In this document: positions 27,041 to 36,793 of the stretch, piece after piece | How positions within the stretch are numbered: position 1 is the first letter of the stretch | How the letters are laid out: the number at the start of each line of letters is the position of its first letter | Assembly: GCA_041071465.1 (NCBI GenBank) | Contig: CP163498.1 | Span: 992,001 to 1,056,000, forward strand | DNA length: 64,000 nt | From: Pseudomonas putida | GTDB lineage: Bacteria > Pseudomonadota > Gammaproteobacteria > Pseudomonadales > Pseudomonadaceae | Direction of reading: 5' to 3' | Notes under the pieces: model-generated | What the model was told of the DNA's origin: nothing | What the model saw: only the letters and a program-made list of their open reading frames with translations | Database searches by the model: none | Made by a program: the position numbers and the translations under genes

Positions 27041-27961
27041 TCAGGCATGCTCGACAAACACATCAGCAAACACCTGCCCCCGTGGCACCCCGGCAATGAA
27101 CAGCCGCCGGGCAAAACGCTCCACACTCCCCGGCGCCCCGCACACCAGCGCCACCGTCTGCCGTGACGCCAGCCGCAACCCGGCCAGCGCATCATCCATC
27201 TGTTCCGCCAGCACCAACTCGACTTTCACCCCTGGCAACTGCTGCAATGGCTCCGCCAAATAGTGCCCCGCCCGATCCCGTGCCACATGCAACAGCCGAA
27301 TTTCCCCCCGATGCCCCTGGCGTAGCGCCTCGCGCAAGATGCCCCAGAATGGCGCCAACCCGGTGCCCGCTGCCAACAACCACAGCGGCCGCTCCTGCCA
27401 GTCCGGGTCGTAATGCAAAGCCCCCCCTCTCAATTCACCCAGACGCATTTCATCGCCAACCCGTAGACCGCGCGCCTTGTCACAAAAGGCACCAGGGCGC
27501 TGGCAGTCGATATGAAACTCAAGTTGATCATCTTCACCTGGCAGGCTGGCCAGGGAATAAGGCCGTGCAACCTCGTCCAGCCACAGCACCACATGCTGAC
27601 CCGCCTGATAGCGCAACGCACGCTGTGGCTGCAGGCGCAAACGCAGCACATCGCCGAACCAGTCCAGCGCACTGACCTTGGCCGGCACACCGTCGTGCCG
27701 AGGGTCGAACAGCACCAGGCGCAGGTCCTCGACCACACGGCACTGACAGGCCAGGCGCCAGCCCTGGGCATGCTTGTCAAGCGCCAGCGCCTCGGGCAAG
27801 GCATCCAACGGTTGCCCCGCCAGGCAGTGCACCAGGCAGGCATGGCAACTGCCGGCGCGGCAGCTGTAGGGCACATTCAACCCGGCCTCGTTCAGGGCAT
27901 CGAGCAGGTTGCTGCCAGTCGGCACCGCCCAACGGTGCTCGCCCACGCAAATTTCGGGCAT
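27041..27961 (-). CDS. 2Fe-2S ferredoxin/FAD-NAD(P)H oxidoreductase
   Basis: The protein is 306 aa. A plant-type 2Fe-2S domain at the N-terminus has SCRAGSCHACLVHC and a distant CQC, giving the C-x4-C-x2-C...C cluster set. A FAD domain with RPYSLAS and a NAD(P)H domain with LLAAGTGLAPFWGILREAL follow. This is the layout of reductases that feed electrons to oxygenases. ATG 27961 is preferred to 28078. No oxygenase is adjacent, so the partner is unknown. Confidence 0.85.
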   Translation of the reverse strand: MPEICVGEHRWAVPTGSNLLDALNEAGLNVPYSCRAGSCHACLVHCLAGQPLDALPEALALDKHAQGWRLACQCRVVEDLRLVLFDPRHDGVPAKVSALDWFGDVLRLRLQPQRALRYQAGQHVVLWLDEVARPYSLASLPGEDDQLEFHIDCQRPGAFCDKARGLRVGDEMRLGELRGGALHYDPDWQERPLWLLAAGTGLAPFWGILREALRQGHRGEIRLLHVARDRAGHYLAEPLQQLPGVKVELVLAEQMDDALAGLRLASRQTVALVCGAPGSVERFARRLFIAGVPRGQVFADVFVEHA

Positions 27962-28210
27962 GTTCGGTACTTCTCCTGCTATCCCAGGCTCACTGTAAGC
28001 CAAGCAGAGCACGCCAGCAAAAAGGATGCCTGACCGCTGCCGACCATGGTCCAGACCGGCCGCAGGTGTGTCCGCCACGGATGCGCGCTATACTGCCGCG
28101 CCTTTTTCCGTCGGCCTGACCTGCCGGCGCCTTGCAAGGCGCTTCGACATGCTGGTCGGCAATGTCGAGCGTCTTTTTGAATGTTCCCGTCTTTAAGAGG
28201 AGCGCGCTGC

Positions 28211-29734
28211 ATGACCGTGATCAAGCAAGACGACCTGATTCAGAGCGTCGCCGACGCCCTGCAATTCATCTCGTACTACCACCCCGTCGATTTCATCCAG
28301 GCCATGCACGAGGCCTATCTGCGTGAAGAGTCGCCTGCTGCACGCGATTCCATCGCCCAGATCCTGATCAACTCGCGCATGTGCGCCACCGGCCACCGCC
28401 CGATCTGCCAGGACACCGGTATCGTCACCGTGTTCGTGCGCGTGGGCATGGACGTACGCTGGGACGGCGCCACCCTGAGCGTCGACGACATGATCAACGA
28501 AGGTGTGCGTCGCGCCTACAACCTGCCTGAAAACGTCCTGCGCGCCTCGATCCTGGCCGACCCGGCCGGTGCCCGCAAGAACACCAAGGACAACACCCCG
28601 GCAGTGATCCACTACTCCATCGTCCCCGGCGACAAGGTCGAGGTCGATGTCGCAGCCAAGGGCGGCGGCTCGGAGAACAAGTCGAAGATGGCCATGCTCA
28701 ACCCGTCCGACTCGATCGTCGACTGGGTGCTGAAGACCGTGCCGACCATGGGCGCTGGCTGGTGCCCGCCTGGCATGCTCGGCATCGGCATCGGCGGTAC
28801 CGCCGAGAAAGCCGCAGTAATGGCCAAGGAAGTGTTGATGGAGTCCATCGACATCCATGAGCTGAAAGCCCGCGGCCCGCAAAACCGCCTGGAAGAAATC
28901 CGTCTGGAGCTGTTCGAGAAGGTCAACCAGCTGGGCATCGGCGCCCAGGGCCTGGGTGGCCTGACCACCGTGCTCGACGTCAAGATCATGGACTACCCGA
29001 CCCACGCCGCCTCCCTGCCGGTGTGCATGATCCCCAACTGCGCCGCCACCCGCCACGCCCACTTCGTGCTCGATGGCTCCGGCCCGGCAGAACTGGAAGC
29101 GCCGTCGCTGGATGCCTACCCGGAAATCGTCTGGGAAGCTGGCCCGAGCGCCCGTCGCGTCAACCTCGACGACATCACCCCGGAAGAAGTCGCCAGCTGG
29201 AAGCCGGGCGAAACCATCCTGCTCAACGGCAAGATGCTGACCGGCCGCGATGCCGCGCACAAGCGCATGGTTGAAATGCTCAACCGTGGCGAAGAACTGC
29301 CAGTCGACCTGAAAGGCCGCTTCATCTACTACGTAGGCCCGGTCGACCCGGTCGGTGACGAAGTGGTAGGCCCAGCCGGCCCGACCACCGCCACTCGCAT
29401 GGACAAGTTCACCCGCCAGATCCTCGAGCAGACCGGCCTGCTGGGCATGATCGGCAAGTCCGAGCGTGGCCCGACCGCCATCGAGGCGATCAAGGACAAC
29501 AAGGCCGTGTACCTGATGGCCGTTGGCGGTGCTGCCTACCTGGTAGCCCAGGCCATCCGCAAGTCGAAGGTACTGGCCTTCGCCGAGCTGGGCATGGAAG
29601 CGATCTACGAGTTCGAGGTCAAGGACATGCCGGTTACCGTCGCCGTCGATAGCAACGGTGAGTCGGTACACATCACTGGCCCTGCCCTGTGGCAGAGCAA
29701 GATTGCCCAAAGCCTGGCAGTCGAAGTGAAGTAA
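28211..29734 (+). CDS. fumA: Class I fumarate hydratase (4Fe-4S)
   Basis: The protein is 507 aa, the length of class I fumarase with joined alpha and beta domains. ICQDTG at residues 65-70 holds one cluster cysteine; others lie in VCMIPNCAATRHAHF. The beta part includes TTTARMD-like GPTTATRMDKF. It converts fumarate to malate in the TCA cycle and is oxygen-sensitive. AGAGGAG precedes ATG 28211. Confidence 0.95.
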   Translation: MTVIKQDDLIQSVADALQFISYYHPVDFIQAMHEAYLREESPAARDSIAQILINSRMCATGHRPICQDTGIVTVFVRVGMDVRWDGATLSVDDMINEGVRRAYNLPENVLRASILADPAGARKNTKDNTPAVIHYSIVPGDKVEVDVAAKGGGSENKSKMAMLNPSDSIVDWVLKTVPTMGAGWCPPGMLGIGIGGTAEKAAVMAKEVLMESIDIHELKARGPQNRLEEIRLELFEKVNQLGIGAQGLGGLTTVLDVKIMDYPTHAASLPVCMIPNCAATRHAHFVLDGSGPAELEAPSLDAYPEIVWEAGPSARRVNLDDITPEEVASWKPGETILLNGKMLTGRDAAHKRMVEMLNRGEELPVDLKGRFIYYVGPVDPVGDEVVGPAGPTTATRMDKFTRQILEQTGLLGMIGKSERGPTAIEAIKDNKAVYLMAVGGAAYLVAQAIRKSKVLAFAELGMEAIYEFEVKDMPVTVAVDSNGESVHITGPALWQSKIAQSLAVEVK

Positions 29735-29749
29735 CCAGATGTAACTGCG

Positions 29750-29827
29750 GCGCCCGCTCCCACAGGTAACGCGTAGCCTTCTGGCTTGCGCTGTACGTGT
29801 GGGAACGGGCTTGCCCGCGAAGAGGCC
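29750..29827. repeat. REP pair after the fumarase gene
   Basis: GCGCCCGCTCCCACAGG at the left and GTGTGGGAACGGGC plus TTGCCCGCGAAGAGGCC at the right form a divergent REP pair between the convergent fumarase and amidohydrolase genes. Confidence 0.75.
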
Positions 29828-29837
29828 ACTGCTGTCA

Positions 29838-30710
29838 TCACAGGGCTCTTTCAAACTGCTCCGGCCAGTCCCGCCAGGTAAACACCTGCCCTTCCCGCCT
29901 CACCCGCCGCACTTCCTCCAGGTCCACCTCACACACCAGCCACTGGCTGCAATCTGGGCTCAGCGCCTCACTCAACGCCACCACCCCATCCCCCGGCATC
30001 CCGTGATCCGGCGGCACGAACAACCCTGCCCGGCCAATATTCTCGTCCAACGCCGGTGACCAGGGTGCCAACCCAACCGTAGGGCTCTGCAACACGGCGA
30101 TCTGGTTCTCCAGCGCCCGCGCCTGGGCGCCAATGCGTACCCGGTGGTAACCGGCCTCGGTATCGGTACAGCTCGGCGCCAGGATCAGGTCGGCACCAGC
30201 CTCGGCCAAACGCCGGGCCAGCATGGGGAACTCATTGTCATAACAGAGCAGAATCCCCAGCCGACCCAATTCGGTGTCGAACACCTGCAGCCCCTGGCCT
30301 GCAGCGATGTCCCACTGTTCGCGCTCGAACCGGGTCATCATCAGTTTGTCCTGGTAGCCCAGCACACCCTGGGGGCCGAACAGCCAGGCACGGTTGCGGT
30401 AGCGCCCATCGCTGTCCAGCACCGGCACGCTACCCGGTTGCAGGTAGATCCCCCAGCGCCGGGCAAGACCCTCGCACAGTGCTTTCCAGGGTTCGATCAG
30501 CGGCTGAATACCGGCAATCGAAGCCTTCAGGTCCCCTCGCTGCTCGGCACTCAGCTGGCCACTCAGCACCAGCCCGGCGTACTCCGGTAACAACAGCAAG
30601 CGAGCGCCCGCCTCTACCGCCTCGGCACACAGGCGTTGCAGGTGATCGGCGTAGGCGTCCCAGGTCTCATGCAGTTCGATGGCGTATTGGCAGGCCGCCA
30701 TACGAATCAT
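29838..30710 (-). CDS. Carbon-nitrogen hydrolase (nitrilase superfamily)
   Basis: The protein is 290 aa with the Glu-Lys-Cys triad: E43 in LLLPEYAG, K122 in GYQDKLMM, C156 in GILLCYDNEFP. Enzymes of this fold cleave amides or nitriles. Its ATG overlaps the TGA of the upstream GNAT gene (ATGA at 30707-30710), so the two are coupled. A pairing of GNAT and amidohydrolase is common as a repair or salvage unit, but the substrate cannot be named. Confidence 0.9.
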   Translation of the reverse strand: MIRMAACQYAIELHETWDAYADHLQRLCAEAVEAGARLLLLPEYAGLVLSGQLSAEQRGDLKASIAGIQPLIEPWKALCEGLARRWGIYLQPGSVPVLDSDGRYRNRAWLFGPQGVLGYQDKLMMTRFEREQWDIAAGQGLQVFDTELGRLGILLCYDNEFPMLARRLAEAGADLILAPSCTDTEAGYHRVRIGAQARALENQIAVLQSPTVGLAPWSPALDENIGRAGLFVPPDHGMPGDGVVALSEALSPDCSQWLVCEVDLEEVRRVRREGQVFTWRDWPEQFERAL

Positions 30711-31297
30711 ATCGGCAGCGCCTTGAGCCAGAACGACATCAACTTGTCGGAGCTTTCCGGTTCGTCCAAGTCGCGCCAGGCATAGCGGGTGCGTAGCGAC
30801 GGGTCATGCAGAAAGCCGCGATTGCGCCAGAAGCCGTGCAAGGGTTTGTAGTCCGCTGGCCGTCGCGGGTGCACGCCTGGCCGCTCCACCGCGCAGAACG
30901 CGCAGTAATCGAACTCGGCCAGTTTGTGCGCGTAGGACTCGCGTTCGATGAAGAAGCGCACCCCCAGGCCCTGGCCACGGTATTCGGGCAGCACCAGCGA
31001 TTCGCCAAAGTAATACACACTGGCGGGGTCGCGGCCTTGGGCCAGGAACGGCTGCTGGAATTCGGCCGCGACATCCACCAGCGGCAGGCCGGTAGAGGCA
31101 CCGACCACCTTGCCGTCGTCCAGCGCCAGCACTACCAGGCTGCGCCCGGAGCGGGCGTAGTTGGACAGGTAGTCAGCCTCATACTCCGGGGTGCCGTCGT
31201 AAAGGTAGGGAAACTCGCGGAACACGGTAAGGCGCAGGCGAGCGAGGTCATCGATGTAAGGCGCGATAGCGGCGCCGTGCAACAGGCGTATTTCCAT
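30707..31297 (-). CDS. GNAT-family N-acetyltransferase
   Basis: The protein is 196 aa. The acetyl-CoA site is in the stretch FGESLVLPEYRGQGLGVRFF (motif Q/RxxGxG/A). The following RGFLHDPSLRTRYAWRDLDE is conserved in this subgroup. It is the first gene of a two-gene operon with the carbon-nitrogen hydrolase. Substrate unknown. Confidence 0.88.
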   Translation of the reverse strand: MEIRLLHGAAIAPYIDDLARLRLTVFREFPYLYDGTPEYEADYLSNYARSGRSLVVLALDDGKVVGASTGLPLVDVAAEFQQPFLAQGRDPASVYYFGESLVLPEYRGQGLGVRFFIERESYAHKLAEFDYCAFCAVERPGVHPRRPADYKPLHGFWRNRGFLHDPSLRTRYAWRDLDEPESSDKLMSFWLKALPI

Positions 31298-31412
31298 GCT
31301 TGGCGGTCGTTTTGTCGATGTGGATGACGCGCTCGGCTAAGCCGGGCTTGAGGGGAAACCCTATCATCCGAGGCAACGACCCGCCTTTTCCCTACACGAC
31401 AGGTATTGTTCC

Positions 31413-31811
31413 ATGACCGCTACCGAACTGGTAAATGCTTACTACGCCGCCTTCAACGCCGGCGACATGCCGGGCTTTCTGGCGCTGCTCAGCGAGGACG
31501 TGATCCACGACATCAACCAGGGCGAGCGGCAGATGGGCAAGGCCAGGTTTGCTGCGTTCATGGACAAGATGAACCGCTGCTACCGCGAACGTCTGGCCGA
31601 CATCGTGGTGATGCAAAACGCCGATGGCAGCCGCGCGGCAGCGGAGTTCACCGTGCATGGCGAATACTTGGCCGATGACCAAGGGCTGCCAACTGCCAAC
31701 GGGCAGACCTATGTACTGCCGGCGGGGGCTTTCTTCTACATCCACTGCGGCAAGATTGCCCGGGTGACCAACTACTACAACCTCAATGACTGGGTTGAGC
31801 AGGTTGCCTAA
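31413..31811 (+). CDS. SnoaL-like/NTF2-fold protein (ketosteroid isomerase family)
   Basis: The protein is 132 aa with the cone-shaped NTF2 fold typical sequence: VNAYYAAFNAGDMPGFLALL at the start, HDINQGERQMGKARFAAFMD, and the ending ARVTNYYNLNDWVEQVA. It has no signal peptide. Proteins in this family are small enzymes or binding modules with very different substrates. It stands alone, with a divergent acetyltransferase operon upstream. Confidence 0.82.
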   Translation: MTATELVNAYYAAFNAGDMPGFLALLSEDVIHDINQGERQMGKARFAAFMDKMNRCYRERLADIVVMQNADGSRAAAEFTVHGEYLADDQGLPTANGQTYVLPAGAFFYIHCGKIARVTNYYNLNDWVEQVA

Positions 31812-31817
31812 GCCTGA

Positions 31818-31863
31818 CACGCCTGCTCCCGGGGGCGGTGGTAAACCTGCGGGAGCAGGCGTG
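31818..31863. repeat. Inverted repeat after the NTF2-like gene
   Basis: CACGCCTGCTCCCG and CGGGAGCAGGCGTG form a 14-bp perfect stem with an 18-base loop. It is related to the REP arms (GCTCCC, GGGAGC) seen elsewhere and separates two convergent genes. Confidence 0.75.
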
Positions 31864-31880
31864 CCTGCGAAGGGGCCCGA

Positions 31881-32459
31881 TCAGGCGATACGGGTACCCA
31901 GCACTTTGAGGAAGGCCGCCAGCCACGCCGGATGCGCTGGCCATGCGGGGGCAGTGACCAGGTTGCCGTCCACATGCGCCTGGTCCACTGCGATATCGAT
32001 GAACGTACCGCCCGCCAATCGCACTTCCGGCGCACATGCCGGGTACGCACTGCACTCACGCCCCTCGAGCACCCCGGCCGCCGCCAGCAGCTGAGCGCCA
32101 TGGCACACCGCCGCAATCGGCTTGCCGGCCTGGTCGAACGCCCGCACCAGCTCCAGCACCTTTTCATCCAGGCGCAGGTACTCTGGCGCACGGCCACCCG
32201 GGATCAGCAATGCGTCGTAACTTTCGGGCCGCACCCGCACGAAGTCATAATTCAGGGCAAAGTTGTGCCCAGGCTTTTCGCTGTAGGTCTGCTCACCCTC
32301 GAAGTCATGAATCGCGGTGCGCACAGTCTGCCCGGCCAGCTTTTCCGGGCACACCGCATGCACTGTGTGGCCGACCATGCTCAGGGCCTGAAACGGCACC
32401 ATCGCTTCATAATCTTCAACGTAGTCGCCCACCAGCATGAGAATTTTCTTCGCCGTCAT
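31881..32459 (-). CDS. DJ-1/PfpI family protein
   Basis: The protein is 192 aa. The nucleophile elbow [13 protein letters not shown] has C119, and [13 protein letters not shown] is the typical turn. Family members act as glyoxalases, deglycases or proteases. ATG 32459 has GGAG 10 bases upstream, preferred over the in-frame GTG at 32468. It is on the minus strand, with a phospholipase D gene beyond 32510. Confidence 0.88.
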   Translation of the reverse strand: MTAKKILMLVGDYVEDYEAMVPFQALSMVGHTVHAVCPEKLAGQTVRTAIHDFEGEQTYSEKPGHNFALNYDFVRVRPESYDALLIPGGRAPEYLRLDEKVLELVRAFDQAGKPIAAVCHGAQLLAAAGVLEGRECSAYPACAPEVRLAGGTFIDIAVDQAHVDGNLVTAPAWPAHPAWLAAFLKVLGTRIA

Positions 32460-32510
32460 CACGCCCACTCCTTCGGTTAACTGTGAATAGTCACTGCACG
32501 ATAGCCGCTG

Positions 32511-33668
32511 TCAGTCCCGACGGTCGAGGAAGTTGACCACCAACCGATCGAGCCAGCCCCAGATCCGTTGTTTCACCCTGCGCCACAAAGGGCGCGCATG
32601 CCAATGGGCAAGGTCGACTTCCTCGCATTGGGCAAAATCGCGCTCGAAGCTGGCCACCACCGCCGCCGTCAACGATGGGTCCAGCGCCTCGATGTTGGCT
32701 TCAAGGTTGAAGCGCAGGTTCCAGTGGTCGAAGTTGCACGAACCGACGCTGACCCAGTCGTCCACCACCGCCATTTTCAGGTGCAGGAAGCACGGCTGGT
32801 ACTCGAAAATCCGCACCCCGGCGCGCAGCAGGCGTGGGTAGTAGCGATGCCCGGCGTAGCGCACCGAGGGATGGTCGGTGCGGGGGCCGGTCAGCAGCAG
32901 GCGCACGTCCAGCCCCTTGCTGGCGGCCCGGCGCAACGAGCGGCGCACGCTCCAGGTCGGCAGGAAGTACGGTGTGGCCAGCCACACCCGTTGCTTGCCG
33001 CTGTTCAGCGCCCTCACCAGCGCATGCAGGATGTCCTGGTGCTGGCGGGCGTCGGCATAAGCGACCCGGCCCATGCCTTGCCCTTGTGCGGGCACCTTGG
33101 GCAGGCGCGGCAGGCCAAAGCCCTCGGCAGGGCGCCAGGCGGTGCGGCGGTTGTTGGCGTGCCACTGGCGATCGAACAGCAACTGCCAGTCGTTCACCAC
33201 TGGCCCCTGCATCTGCACCATCACTTCGTGCCATTCGCTGGTCGCTTCGCCCGGCGTCCAGAATTCGTCGGTAACGCCCGTGCCCCCCACCACTGCCCAA
33301 CGCTCGTCCACCAGCAGCAGTTTGCGGTGGTCGCGATACAGGTTGCGCAGGCCACGCTTCCAGCGCAGGCGGTTGTACCAGCGCAGGTACACGCCGGCGT
33401 CCGACAGGCGTTGGCGCAGCGCGCTGTTGAAAGCCAATGAGCCGTAGTCGTCAAACAGGCAACGCACCCGCACGCCGCGCCGGGCGGCCTGCTCCAGCGC
33501 TTCGACCACCGCCTCGGCACAGGCGCCGGCCTCGACCAGGTACAGTTCCAGGTCCACCTGAAACTCCGCGTGCTCGATCGCATTGAGCATGCGTGGAAAG
33601 AACGCGGGGCCGTCGATCAGCAATTCGAACTGGTTGCCATCCCGCCAGGGGAAGACTGGCCCCGCCAT
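32511..33668 (-). CDS. Phospholipase D-family cardiolipin synthase-like protein
   Basis: The protein is 385 aa with two HKD motifs: H114-x-K116-x4-D121 in YRDHRKLLLVDERWAVVGGT, and HLKMAVVDDWVSVGSCNFD near residue 300. The arrangement matches ClsB/C-type cardiolipin synthases or related phosphatidyl transferases. No long N-terminal membrane segment is present. It follows the YceI gene with a 1-base gap, so the two are probably co-transcribed. Confidence 0.88.
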   Translation of the reverse strand: MAGPVFPWRDGNQFELLIDGPAFFPRMLNAIEHAEFQVDLELYLVEAGACAEAVVEALEQAARRGVRVRCLFDDYGSLAFNSALRQRLSDAGVYLRWYNRLRWKRGLRNLYRDHRKLLLVDERWAVVGGTGVTDEFWTPGEATSEWHEVMVQMQGPVVNDWQLLFDRQWHANNRRTAWRPAEGFGLPRLPKVPAQGQGMGRVAYADARQHQDILHALVRALNSGKQRVWLATPYFLPTWSVRRSLRRAASKGLDVRLLLTGPRTDHPSVRYAGHRYYPRLLRAGVRIFEYQPCFLHLKMAVVDDWVSVGSCNFDHWNLRFNLEANIEALDPSLTAAVVASFERDFAQCEEVDLAHWHARPLWRRVKQRIWGWLDRLVVNFLDRRD

Positions 33669-33669
33669 G

Positions 33670-34251
33670 TCAGCGAGCGGTGAAAATCAGCACCGCACTC
33701 ACCGGCACCGATGGGTTGATGGACTTCAACTTGGCAAACTTGCGCAGGCTTTCCAGCCCAGGCAGCAAGCCGAAATCCTCGGCACGCAGCAGCAGCGGCT
33801 CGAGGGTTACAACCTGGAAGCGCCGCGCATCCAGGCGGGTGGCCAGTAGCAGGGCGTTGTAGCTGTGCGACTGGCCATGCAGGGTAACCGTTAGCGGCAG
33901 GCGCAACTCGATCTGCGCACCGTCGGCCAGGTCATTGATCGGCCGCAGGTCGATCTGCGCCTTCACTGTGGCCTCGGCGAATCGCTCGACCTCGAACAGG
34001 TTGTCGCGCATCTGCTCGTCACGCAGCGGGATGCCGCTGCTCACCGAGTCCATCTCGATGCTCAACCCCGCCACACCCTTGCGGTCGACCGTACCGTGCA
34101 ACACCAGAAAGCGATGCACTTCGGCGGTGTCGCCGTTCTTGCCGGTAATGAACGACAGGCGTGAAGACTCGCCATCAAGGTGCCAATTGGCATGGGCGGG
34201 CAGGCACAAAGCCAGCAGCAAGGCGGGTAACAGACGGGGCAGCTTGAACAT
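33670..34251 (-). CDS. YceI-family periplasmic protein
   Basis: The protein is 193 aa with a signal peptide (LLPALLLALCLPAHA), then the YceI beta-barrel sequence WHLDGESSRLSFITGKNGDTAEVH. The fold binds a long isoprenoid or lipid in its barrel. It is secreted to the periplasm. It precedes the PLD gene and may share a lipid-related role, which is inference. Confidence 0.85.
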   Translation of the reverse strand: MFKLPRLLPALLLALCLPAHANWHLDGESSRLSFITGKNGDTAEVHRFLVLHGTVDRKGVAGLSIEMDSVSSGIPLRDEQMRDNLFEVERFAEATVKAQIDLRPINDLADGAQIELRLPLTVTLHGQSHSYNALLLATRLDARRFQVVTLEPLLLRAEDFGLLPGLESLRKFAKLKSINPSVPVSAVLIFTAR

Positions 34252-34295
34252 GACAGATCTCGTGAAACCAAGCCGCCAACCTTACCCGCCTGCCT

Positions 34296-34592
34296 TCATG
34301 GCAGCAAGCGGCAGCCCTCGCGCGCGCCTTGCCAAGCGGCCTGGTTGCGCCGCCCCAGACCCTCTGCGGTCACTTGGCGCTGCCAGCTGTTTTCTTCCAG
34401 CAGGGTCAGCGGCAGCCATTGCTTCACGTAACCGCGGCAATACGCCTGATCGAAGCCCATGACAAAGCGGCACGAACAATATTCCTTGGCCGAGTAGGCC
34501 GAGAGAATGTCGGGGAAATCCGCCAGCGCCTGGCGCTCTTGCCAAGCCCAGTACAACAGCCCCGCCAGCACCAGCAGCGCTAACCGCTTCAT
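34296..34592 (-). CDS. Small hypothetical membrane-anchored protein
   Basis: The protein is 98 aa. [20 protein letters not shown] gives one N-terminal membrane helix or signal anchor; the rest holds four Cys (CSCRF, YCRGY, EGCRL), suggesting periplasmic disulfides. Its ATG overlaps the stop of the upstream beta-lactamase-like gene (ATGA), so it is coupled with that enzyme and may be a partner. No family is recognised. Confidence 0.75.
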   Translation of the reverse strand: MKRLALLVLAGLLYWAWQERQALADFPDILSAYSAKEYCSCRFVMGFDQAYCRGYVKQWLPLTLLEENSWQRQVTAEGLGRRNQAAWQGAREGCRLLP

Positions 34593-35677
34593 GCTCCCGC
34601 CCCGGCCAATGCCGCCAGCACCCGCTTCAGCAGTTCGTCGTGCTGATAGCTGCCGTCGCGGTCATCGGCGTAACGCACGATCACCAATTTTTGCTCCGGT
34701 AGCACGTACAGCGCCTGGCCCCAGTGGCCAAGGGCGGCGAAGGTAGCTGCGGGGGCACTCGGCCAAGGCCGTTGGGCGTCGGTCAGCGGCTGGTTGAGCC
34801 ACCAGTGCCCACCAGGGTTGGCCTCGCCGCTCAGCACTTCGGCTTGGGCAAACGGTGTGCGGTTGAAGGCTATCCAGGCCTTGGGCAGCAGTTGCCGGCC
34901 CTGCCAGCGGCCGTCGCGCTGCATCAGCAGGCCGATACGCGCCAGGTCGCGGGTACTGAGGTACAGATAGGAAGAGCCCACGTAAGTGCCTGCCCGGTCA
35001 CGCTCCCACACCGCACTGTCGATACCCAGCGGAGTGAACAGTGCCTGCCAGGGGTAATCCGGGTACTGGCCCGCATCGAGCATGCCGCGCAGCGCGGCGG
35101 CCAGCAGGTTGCTGTCGCCACTGGAATAGAGAAATCGCTGCCCAGGGCTGGCCGACGTACCCCGCGCGGCCGTGTAGGCCGCCATGTCCGCACGACCACG
35201 GGTATACAACATGGCCACCACTGAGGATTTCAGCGGGGCGTACTCGTAGTCTTCCTGCCAGGCAAGGCCACTGGCCCAGTGCAGCAGGTCGGCCATACGC
35301 ACGCCCGGATGCGCGCGCATGGGTGGATAGAAGCGGCTGACCGCGTCTTGCAGCTGAAAGCGGCCTTCGCCCTGGGCCACCCCCAGTAGCGTGGCCAGTA
35401 CGCTTTTGCTCACCGACCAGGTCAGGTGCGCGGTGGCGGCAGTGGTGGGCGCGGTGTAGCGCTCGTGGACGATACGGCCGTCGCGGATGATCAGCAAGGC
35501 GTCGGTGCGGATGCCACTACGCTCGGAGGGGGCGCGTTCGGGGAAGGCGTAGGCGTCGACGGCTTGCCAATCGAATGCGGCAGGGTCGCTTTGCCACTCC
35601 GGGTCAGGCCACTCTTCAGCCCAGGCGGGCGCCATGGCCATGCACAAAAGCAGCAGCAGACCTTTCAGCATCCCCAT
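34589..35677 (-). CDS. Class C beta-lactamase-fold serine hydrolase
   Basis: The protein is 362 aa with a signal peptide ([14 protein letters not shown]). S88-V-S-K91 is the catalytic SxxK; YSSGD replaces the YxN of true AmpC enzymes, and a late GHWGQALYV replaces KTG with HWG. This pattern fits the broad esterase/peptidase branch and not a true antibiotic resistance enzyme. It is periplasmic. It couples to the small gene at 34296. Confidence 0.85.
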   Translation of the reverse strand: MGMLKGLLLLLCMAMAPAWAEEWPDPEWQSDPAAFDWQAVDAYAFPERAPSERSGIRTDALLIIRDGRIVHERYTAPTTAATAHLTWSVSKSVLATLLGVAQGEGRFQLQDAVSRFYPPMRAHPGVRMADLLHWASGLAWQEDYEYAPLKSSVVAMLYTRGRADMAAYTAARGTSASPGQRFLYSSGDSNLLAAALRGMLDAGQYPDYPWQALFTPLGIDSAVWERDRAGTYVGSSYLYLSTRDLARIGLLMQRDGRWQGRQLLPKAWIAFNRTPFAQAEVLSGEANPGGHWWLNQPLTDAQRPWPSAPAATFAALGHWGQALYVLPEQKLVIVRYADDRDGSYQHDELLKRVLAALAGAGA

Positions 35678-35747
35678 ACAGGCTCACTTATGTTGGGGCA
35701 GCAACGCGGCCCCAGGATTCAGAAGTTCACCCAAAGCTATCAGCCAT

Positions 35748-36634
35748 TCATGACAATCCGGCAGCCGCCCAAGCTTTGTTCAACCGTTTCTCCCGCGCCG
35801 CCGCAGCCAACGCCATCACCCCTTGGTCACGCTGCCAGATTTGCGCCCAATGCACCGGCCCTGCTGCCAAGGCCGCGTCGATCGCCCCTCGCAACGCCTG
35901 AAACTGCGCGAACAACCCACCCAGCAGCAAATGGCAACCCGTGCTGTCAGCACACTGCCGGCTGCCCTCGGCACACCCTGCCAGCAACCCCAGCAGTTGC
36001 AGGCGCAATCCTGTGGCCAGGCGCTCTCCTGCCCCACGCCATACAACCAGGCCGTCAGTGCCGTGAGCACATACAAGTCTTCCAGCGAGCGAAACGGCTT
36101 CACGTAGGCATCCCAGCCGTCACCGGCCAGCAACTCGCACGCGGCCTGCTCCAGCAGCAATCGGCCATGGCCCACTTCCGGCATCAGCGGCAGGGTCGGC
36201 AGTGGCTCCAGCTTCACCCCCGGCTCACCGGGATAAACCACCGCCAGGTTCAGTTGCGGCGCCGCGCCAGCCGCTTCGCTACGCGCCGCCACCAGCAACC
36301 ACTCCGCCTCCAGGCCTGCGGTAACGAAGTCCTTGCTGCCCGTCAGCCGCAAGCCGTCCAGCCGCGTGTGCATGTCCGCTGGCCGCACACTGCGCCGCTC
36401 GGTGGCACACAAGGCGCCAAGGCTGGGCGGCGCACTGGGCCAAAGCACCCGCAGAGCGGCCTGGTAACCCACCAGAAAGGCCAGGCCAGGGGTGGCCATC
36501 GCGCGCCCGCCCAGTGCCGCGAGTTCGAACGGGGCAACCGGTCCGAGGCGCTCGAGCAGCCCGGCGTAGGTTTCGCCCAGGGTGCCTGCCAGCGCGTGGC
36601 GAAGCGGGTCGTTGAGTCGTTGCAACCAGGCCAT
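35748..36634 (-). pseudogene. Frameshifted acyl-CoA dehydrogenase-like gene
   Basis: Reading from ATG 36634, the frame has acyl-CoA dehydrogenase-like features ([20 protein letters not shown], then [20 protein letters not shown]). After YGVGQE at about 36030 it turns into an implausible Cys-rich tail. The other frame continues sensibly to the stop at 35748 ([16 protein letters not shown]). Removing the two-base AG in GGGCAGGAGAGCGCC (plus strand 36023-36028) rejoins the halves. Either a real inactivating change or a base-calling error. It sits beside olsB on the opposite strand. Confidence 0.75.
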
Positions 36635-36675
36635 GGCACAGCTCCTTGCTGGGGGCTTTCGGGGAAGGCTCAGGG

Positions 36676-36717
36676 GGTGTCACGCAAGCATCACCAAAGA
36701 TTCACAGGGGTGACACC
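36676..36717. promoter_or_regulatory. Palindrome in the olsB upstream region
   Basis: GGTGTCAC and GTGACACC, perfect complements 26 bases apart, lie between the divergent acyl-CoA dehydrogenase-like gene and olsB. It may be an operator or a 5' leader structure. Confidence 0.45.
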
Positions 36718-36793
36718 ACGTCTACCTAGGCTGACTTTGCACAACAAAGCCGACCGGCCGCAACCCTTCATGGCTGGCTTATGGAGACTCGCA

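Noticed and set aside
28193..29854. A 553-codon minus-strand frame across the fumarase gene
   Set aside because: Antisense shadow of a conserved enzyme; no motif and no ribosome binding site.
34589..35677. AmpC antibiotic resistance enzyme
   Set aside because: SxxK is present but YxN is YSS and KTG is replaced by HWG, so true cephalosporinase activity is unlikely.
35426..36793. An in-frame 456-codon extension upstream of olsB
   Set aside because: It runs through the opposite-strand beta-lactamase-like and acyl-CoA dehydrogenase genes and has no family resemblance; GGAG before 36794 marks the real start.
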